Positions 60,557-64,000 of a stretch of DNA of 64,000 nucleotides are shown here, in pieces. Source of the DNA: Sphingopyxis sp. Lineage in GTDB: Bacteria > Pseudomonadota > Alphaproteobacteria > Sphingomonadales > Sphingomonadaceae. The DNA lies in contig NZ_JADIZJ010000001.1 in NCBI RefSeq assembly GCF_016704835.1, positions 124,001 to 188,000 on the forward strand. The letters are read 5' to 3'. A program made the translations under genes and the position numbers. The notes below the pieces were generated by a model. That model searched no databases. It saw only the letters and a program-made list of their open reading frames with translations, and was not told the DNA's origin. How positions within the stretch are numbered: position 1 is the stretch's first letter; each line of letters opens with the position of its first letter.

Positions 60557-62518
60557 TCACAATCCCGCACCGAAGGCGAACAGTGGGGCCACGCTGTCAT
60601 CGGGCCGCGCTGGATCCTGCTGCTCCACTGCCGCCATCGAGGATGGAAGTTCGAATGGCATCCGGCCCTGCGCTGTTGCGCGACCCGTTATGACGTCAAG
60701 CAAGGCGTCATCCGATATCCCAAAATTTCCAAGAAGAACGTCGGTCAGTCCGACAACGTTGGTCAGGATTGCCGGTCGATCAAGGAAGATCGAAGCAATA
60801 ATCCTGGTTTTGCCCTGCAGAGCCTTGAGCTGTTCATATTCGGCGTCGCCGTCGCGGAAATCGAGGCGGCCCTCATGTTGGCGGCTACCAAAGAAATGGA
60901 AGGGATGGAGCGTTTCGGACGGCGCCGACAAACGCACGATCGCTGCGTCCGCCTGTTCCGGTTTATCGACCACGACCAGCCCATAGGCCCGCGCACGGGC
61001 TGGGTCCACGCCCACCAGATATACCGACTGGCTGACTTCGAGCGGGTCCAGACCGTCCTCCGCCTTAAGCAAGACCTGCGATTCCGCTTGAGCTTTTACG
61101 CCCTCGGCCAGGATCTCGGGCGGCGCGACCCGCGCTGCCTGCCCGACATCGACATAAGGATTTTCAAACAGCCCTATTTCGAATTTGGGCAGCAGGATGC
61201 GTGCGACTGACGCATCGATCCGCGCCATGTCGATCATTCCCTTTTCCACCGCGCCCGCGAGCATGTCTGTATCGTGCGCGCCGCCGAACTGGTCGATCCC
61301 GGCGTCGACGCCCTTCACGATCCGCTGCTGCCGGGTCAAATCGTCGACGCCCCATGGCATGCCTATGACTGGCGGGTCAGCCTGTTTGGGATCCTGGCAC
61401 GTGTCCGGTGGACAATCTTCCAGAATGGCCCAGTCTGACAGGATGATGCCTTTGTAACCATAGGTTTCGCGAAGCAGTCCGGTCAGCAGGCTTTTGTTGA
61501 ATCCCGCCCCGACAGGCTCAAGCGGTTTGCCGTCAATCCGCACACCTTCGACAATGGAATAGGTCGGCATGACCGCCGATACCTGCGCCTCGAACGCGCC
61601 GATGAAGGGTTTGACGTGGAGCGAGAAGGAAGCATCGTCGGCTTTGGCGAAGCGACCATAATGATTATGTCCGTCCCATCCTCCGGGCGTCGCGCCATAG
61701 CCCACCCAATGCTTGACAACCGCCATCACGCCGTCCTGGAGGAGCCGTCGATCGTTCCCCTGAAATCCCGAAATATAGGCTTTGACCAATTGCTGCGCGA
61801 GATCGGGACTCGACCCGAACGTGCCCGTGCCACGCGACCAGCGCGGTTCGGTGGCAAGGTCGGCTTGCGGCGACAGCGCCTGATGAATGCCGGTCGCACG
61901 ATATTCCCGGCGGACGATGTCGGCGAACCGTCGCACGCGCTCAGGATCGCGCAGCGCGGCGAAGCCTAATGGCTCGGGCCATTGCGAGAAACCATTCGCG
62001 GTGACGCTGACCCCCGCGACATACTGAAAATGATTGCGCGGGTCCGTGCTGATTGTCACCGGAATGCCCAACCGACCTAGCTCCGCGAGCGCTTGCACTT
62101 CATTATTCTGCGCAGCCATGATCGGCGGCGACACCGCGATCCGCGTGATGAAGCTGGTGATGGCCTGCGCGCCAATCTGCTCGCCGACATCCGGCAATGC
62201 GTAGCCCTCGGTTGAAAAGCCGATCGCACCACCGGGGCCAATGCCCGGCAGGTTCCCATGCATCATCGTCCCCGCCTTTTCGCGCGGGGTCATACGTGCG
62301 ATCAGATCCGTGACGCGAGTGTTCGGGGACAAGCGCCAGTCCTCATACGCATTGACCTGTCCATCGCGGTTGAGGTCGCGGAACTGGAGGCCATCGCGCG
62401 TGAGAATGGGGATCGCGCGCGTCCCAAGCGCCGGCTGCACTGAGCTCGCGAAGGCGGACTGCGCGCAACCCAGCATCAGGAGCGACGTCAAACACCGTAG
62501 GATCGAATTCATGGTCAT
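60557..62518 (-). CDS. Secreted glycoside hydrolase family 3 protein (beta-glucosidase-like)
   Basis: A 653-residue exported enzyme with a signal peptide (LTSLLMLGCAQSAFA). The N-terminal TIM barrel has FSQWPEPLGFAALRDPERVR, VKHWVGYGATPGGWDGHNHY, and KGIILSDWAILEDC, where the Asp of LSDW is the expected nucleophile of GH3. The second half (about 430-650) forms the alpha/beta sandwich domain. GH3 members remove beta-linked glucose or xylose from the non-reducing end. An EF-hand-like DLNRDGQVNAYEDW is near residue 45. ATG at 62518 follows GAGGCG; the longer frame to 62740 overlaps the sugar transporter stop. It lies 170 bases after the transporter and may be coregulated. Confidence 0.9.
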   Translation of the reverse strand: MTMNSILRCLTSLLMLGCAQSAFASSVQPALGTRAIPILTRDGLQFRDLNRDGQVNAYEDWRLSPNTRVTDLIARMTPREKAGTMMHGNLPGIGPGGAIGFSTEGYALPDVGEQIGAQAITSFITRIAVSPPIMAAQNNEVQALAELGRLGIPVTISTDPRNHFQYVAGVSVTANGFSQWPEPLGFAALRDPERVRRFADIVRREYRATGIHQALSPQADLATEPRWSRGTGTFGSSPDLAQQLVKAYISGFQGNDRRLLQDGVMAVVKHWVGYGATPGGWDGHNHYGRFAKADDASFSLHVKPFIGAFEAQVSAVMPTYSIVEGVRIDGKPLEPVGAGFNKSLLTGLLRETYGYKGIILSDWAILEDCPPDTCQDPKQADPPVIGMPWGVDDLTRQQRIVKGVDAGIDQFGGAHDTDMLAGAVEKGMIDMARIDASVARILLPKFEIGLFENPYVDVGQAARVAPPEILAEGVKAQAESQVLLKAEDGLDPLEVSQSVYLVGVDPARARAYGLVVVDKPEQADAAIVRLSAPSETLHPFHFFGSRQHEGRLDFRDGDAEYEQLKALQGKTRIIASIFLDRPAILTNVVGLTDVLLGNFGISDDALLDVITGRATAQGRMPFELPSSMAAVEQQDPARPDDSVAPLFAFGAGL

Positions 62519-62688
62519 GCGCGTTTCGCCTCTGCTAAAAATGTTGTCGAAGGGGGTTGGCGAAGGCGCACGACCCGATGATCCATGGAACGGTCGCCGG
62601 GCCTGCTTCTTCAACAAATCAAAGAAGAATGACCGTGCTCGAATGCGCGGGGGCGTAGCCGTGGGCATCGGCGAAACCATAGAATTGT

Positions 62689-63981
62689 CTATGCCGGACG
62701 CCGAGCATACACCCCGAAAGCGGCGATGATGGCATAACAAGCCGCAGGCAGGATCAATGCGATAGCCAGGTTTCCGGCTAGGTCGGCGAGCGCCCCCGTC
62801 GCAAGCGGCACCACTGCGCCGCCAAAGATCGCGACGTTGATGATCCCCGAACCGTCGGCGGCGCGTGAGCCAAGCTTTTCACAGGCCAGCGAGAATATCG
62901 TTGGGAACATGATCGAATTCATGAAGCCGATTGCGAGCAGACTGTATCCTGAAAGAGCCCCGGTCGTGCTGACCGACAACAGGATCAGCACTATCGCACC
63001 GCACGCCGCGCCCGCCAATATCTTGCCGGGGCTGATGAAGCGCATCACCGCCGACCCGATAAAGCGGCCGACCATGGCACCGCCCCAATATAGCCCAATC
63101 AATTTGCCTGCCGCCTGTTCGGGCAGTGCCATCACATCGGGCTGCATCAGATAACTGACCACCAGCGATCCAATCGACACTTCGGCGCCGACATAAAGGA
63201 AGATGCACAGTGCACCAAAGCCGAAGCGCGGACGCTGCAACAGGTCGAGACCGGCAAGACCTGCGCTCTCCTCATGCCGCTCGCCCTTTAGCCGATCGCG
63301 AAACGCCCAGACCGTCGCGGCCACAATCGCCAGCACGATGGCAATCCCCAGATAGCCATGAACGATCGCCTGGCTCTCGGCGGTCCGATAGGCGTCCAGC
63401 TGGGCGCCCGAGAGATCGTCGGCAGAGACAGTCGCGAGGCTGCCCAAGATCAGGACCGCGCCTACAATCGGGAACAGTGTCGTGCCGAGCGAATTGAAAG
63501 CCTGGGCAAAAGTCAGGCGGCTATGCGATGTCGCCGCCGGACCGAGCAGACTGATCAGCGGATTGGCGACCACCTGGACGATAACGATTCCGCTGGCGAG
63601 AACGAACAAGGCCAACAGAAACAGCCCATAGATTGCAGTTTGACTGGCCGGGATGAACAGCAGGCAGCCTAGCGTCGCGAGCGACAATCCCGCCACCGCC
63701 CCGCGCATATAGCCAATTTTCTTGACGAGACGCGCGCCGGGAATGCCGACCATCAAATAGGCAGCAAAAAAGCAGAACTGAACGAGCATTGCCTGCGTAT
63801 AATTGAGCGTAAACAGCTCTTTGAGCTTCGGGATGATGACGTCGTTGAGCGACGTGATACCGCCAAAGATGAAGAATAGGCCGAAGACGAAAACCTTGAG
63901 TCCGGGAGCCTCCAATTGCGAGACCGGATCATTGCCCCCCGCACTGGCGGAATTGTCCAATGTCGTAGAAATCAATGCCAT
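62689..63981 (-). CDS. FGHP-type sugar:H+ symporter (fucose/glucose/galactose MFS)
   Basis: A 430-residue MFS protein with 12 expected helices. KVFVFGLFFIFGGITSLNDV at the N-terminus, AQAFNSLGTTLFPIVGAVLI in the middle and FMNSIMFPTIFSLACEKLG toward the end are typical of the fucose-galactose-glucose:H+ (FGHP) family. It brings hexoses across the inner membrane. The GH3 glycosidase downstream would release such sugars in the periplasm. ATG at 63981 is the first good start. No TonB receptor for oligosaccharides is seen beside it in this window. Confidence 0.92.
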   Translation of the reverse strand: MALISTTLDNSASAGGNDPVSQLEAPGLKVFVFGLFFIFGGITSLNDVIIPKLKELFTLNYTQAMLVQFCFFAAYLMVGIPGARLVKKIGYMRGAVAGLSLATLGCLLFIPASQTAIYGLFLLALFVLASGIVIVQVVANPLISLLGPAATSHSRLTFAQAFNSLGTTLFPIVGAVLILGSLATVSADDLSGAQLDAYRTAESQAIVHGYLGIAIVLAIVAATVWAFRDRLKGERHEESAGLAGLDLLQRPRFGFGALCIFLYVGAEVSIGSLVVSYLMQPDVMALPEQAAGKLIGLYWGGAMVGRFIGSAVMRFISPGKILAGAACGAIVLILLSVSTTGALSGYSLLAIGFMNSIMFPTIFSLACEKLGSRAADGSGIINVAIFGGAVVPLATGALADLAGNLAIALILPAACYAIIAAFGVYARRPA

Positions 63982-64000
63982 TGCTGTTCACTAGCCCCTG

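Noticed and set aside
1..64000. CRISPR arrays, rRNA and tRNA genes
   Set aside because: No regularly spaced repeats and no rRNA or complete tRNA pattern was found by eye.

Overview
The window looks like chromosomal DNA of a sphingomonad-type alphaproteobacterium (Sphingomonadaceae; Sphingopyxis, Novosphingobium or a relative). This is inferred from the GC-rich sequence, a TonB-dependent receptor beside acyl-CoA catabolic genes, a heme-PAS FixL/FixJ pair with an FNR that has a CX2CX7C cluster, a BigR/SqrR-type ArsR, and the mix of IS families. No rRNA, tRNA or CRISPR array was found.

Region A (1-25.7 kb) is a heavily rearranged acyl-CoA catabolic island. It holds an SDR and an enoyl-CoA hydratase at the left edge, a TonB receptor with two frameshifts, and a CaiB/BaiF CoA-transferase. 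A seven-gene minus-strand operon (18.66 to 12.41 kb) encodes two hot-dog dehydratase subunits, SDR, acyl-CoA ligase, acyl-CoA dehydrogenase, enoyl-CoA hydratase and SDR. A divergent enoyl-CoA hydratase, a LysR regulator, an intact SCP2-type thiolase and a second, broken thiolase follow. Together they can activate, oxidise, hydrate and thiolytically cleave an acyl side chain; the substrate is not visible. IS3, IS5, IS91, IS110, IS256 and IS481 sequences cut the island, several nested or fused to host genes. A fragment resembling traH hints at past conjugative DNA.

Region B (25.9-30.4 kb) has a Crp-family regulator, two exported alpha/beta hydrolases and three small exported proteins (lipoprotein, betagamma-crystallin-like, MliC-like), all on the plus strand. 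Region C (30.6-36.3 kb) has an IS3 remnant, a 5'-truncated gene and a phage-type cassette (ParB-methyltransferase, DUF5681, frameshifted large terminase), then a repeat-rich gap.

Region D (36.3-49.7 kb) is an oxygen and stress response island: FixL-FixJ, a FixJ-like HTH-only protein, broken Nramp and MgtC/DUF4010 genes, DksA/TraR, DUF465, an MBL-fold RNase-like protein divergent from an FNR, an L,D-transpeptidase, a BON protein, a universal stress protein, a receiver-only regulator, thioredoxin 2 and a K+-channel-like protein. Region E (49.7-59.4 kb) is a sulfide/persulfide module: TauE exporter, ETHE1-like persulfide dioxygenase, TolC, DUF2892, sulfide:quinone oxidoreductase, rhodanese, RND adaptor, RND pump and a BigR/SqrR-like ArsR. 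A TAATATTAG motif lies at its promoters. Its embedding of a complete tripartite efflux pump in a sulfide-oxidation locus is the most promising candidate for an undescribed system.

Region F (59.4-64 kb) carries a secreted GH3 glycosidase and an FGHP-type sugar transporter. Small indels break many genes in regions A, C and D but none seen in E, so either local decay or local sequence error is possible.
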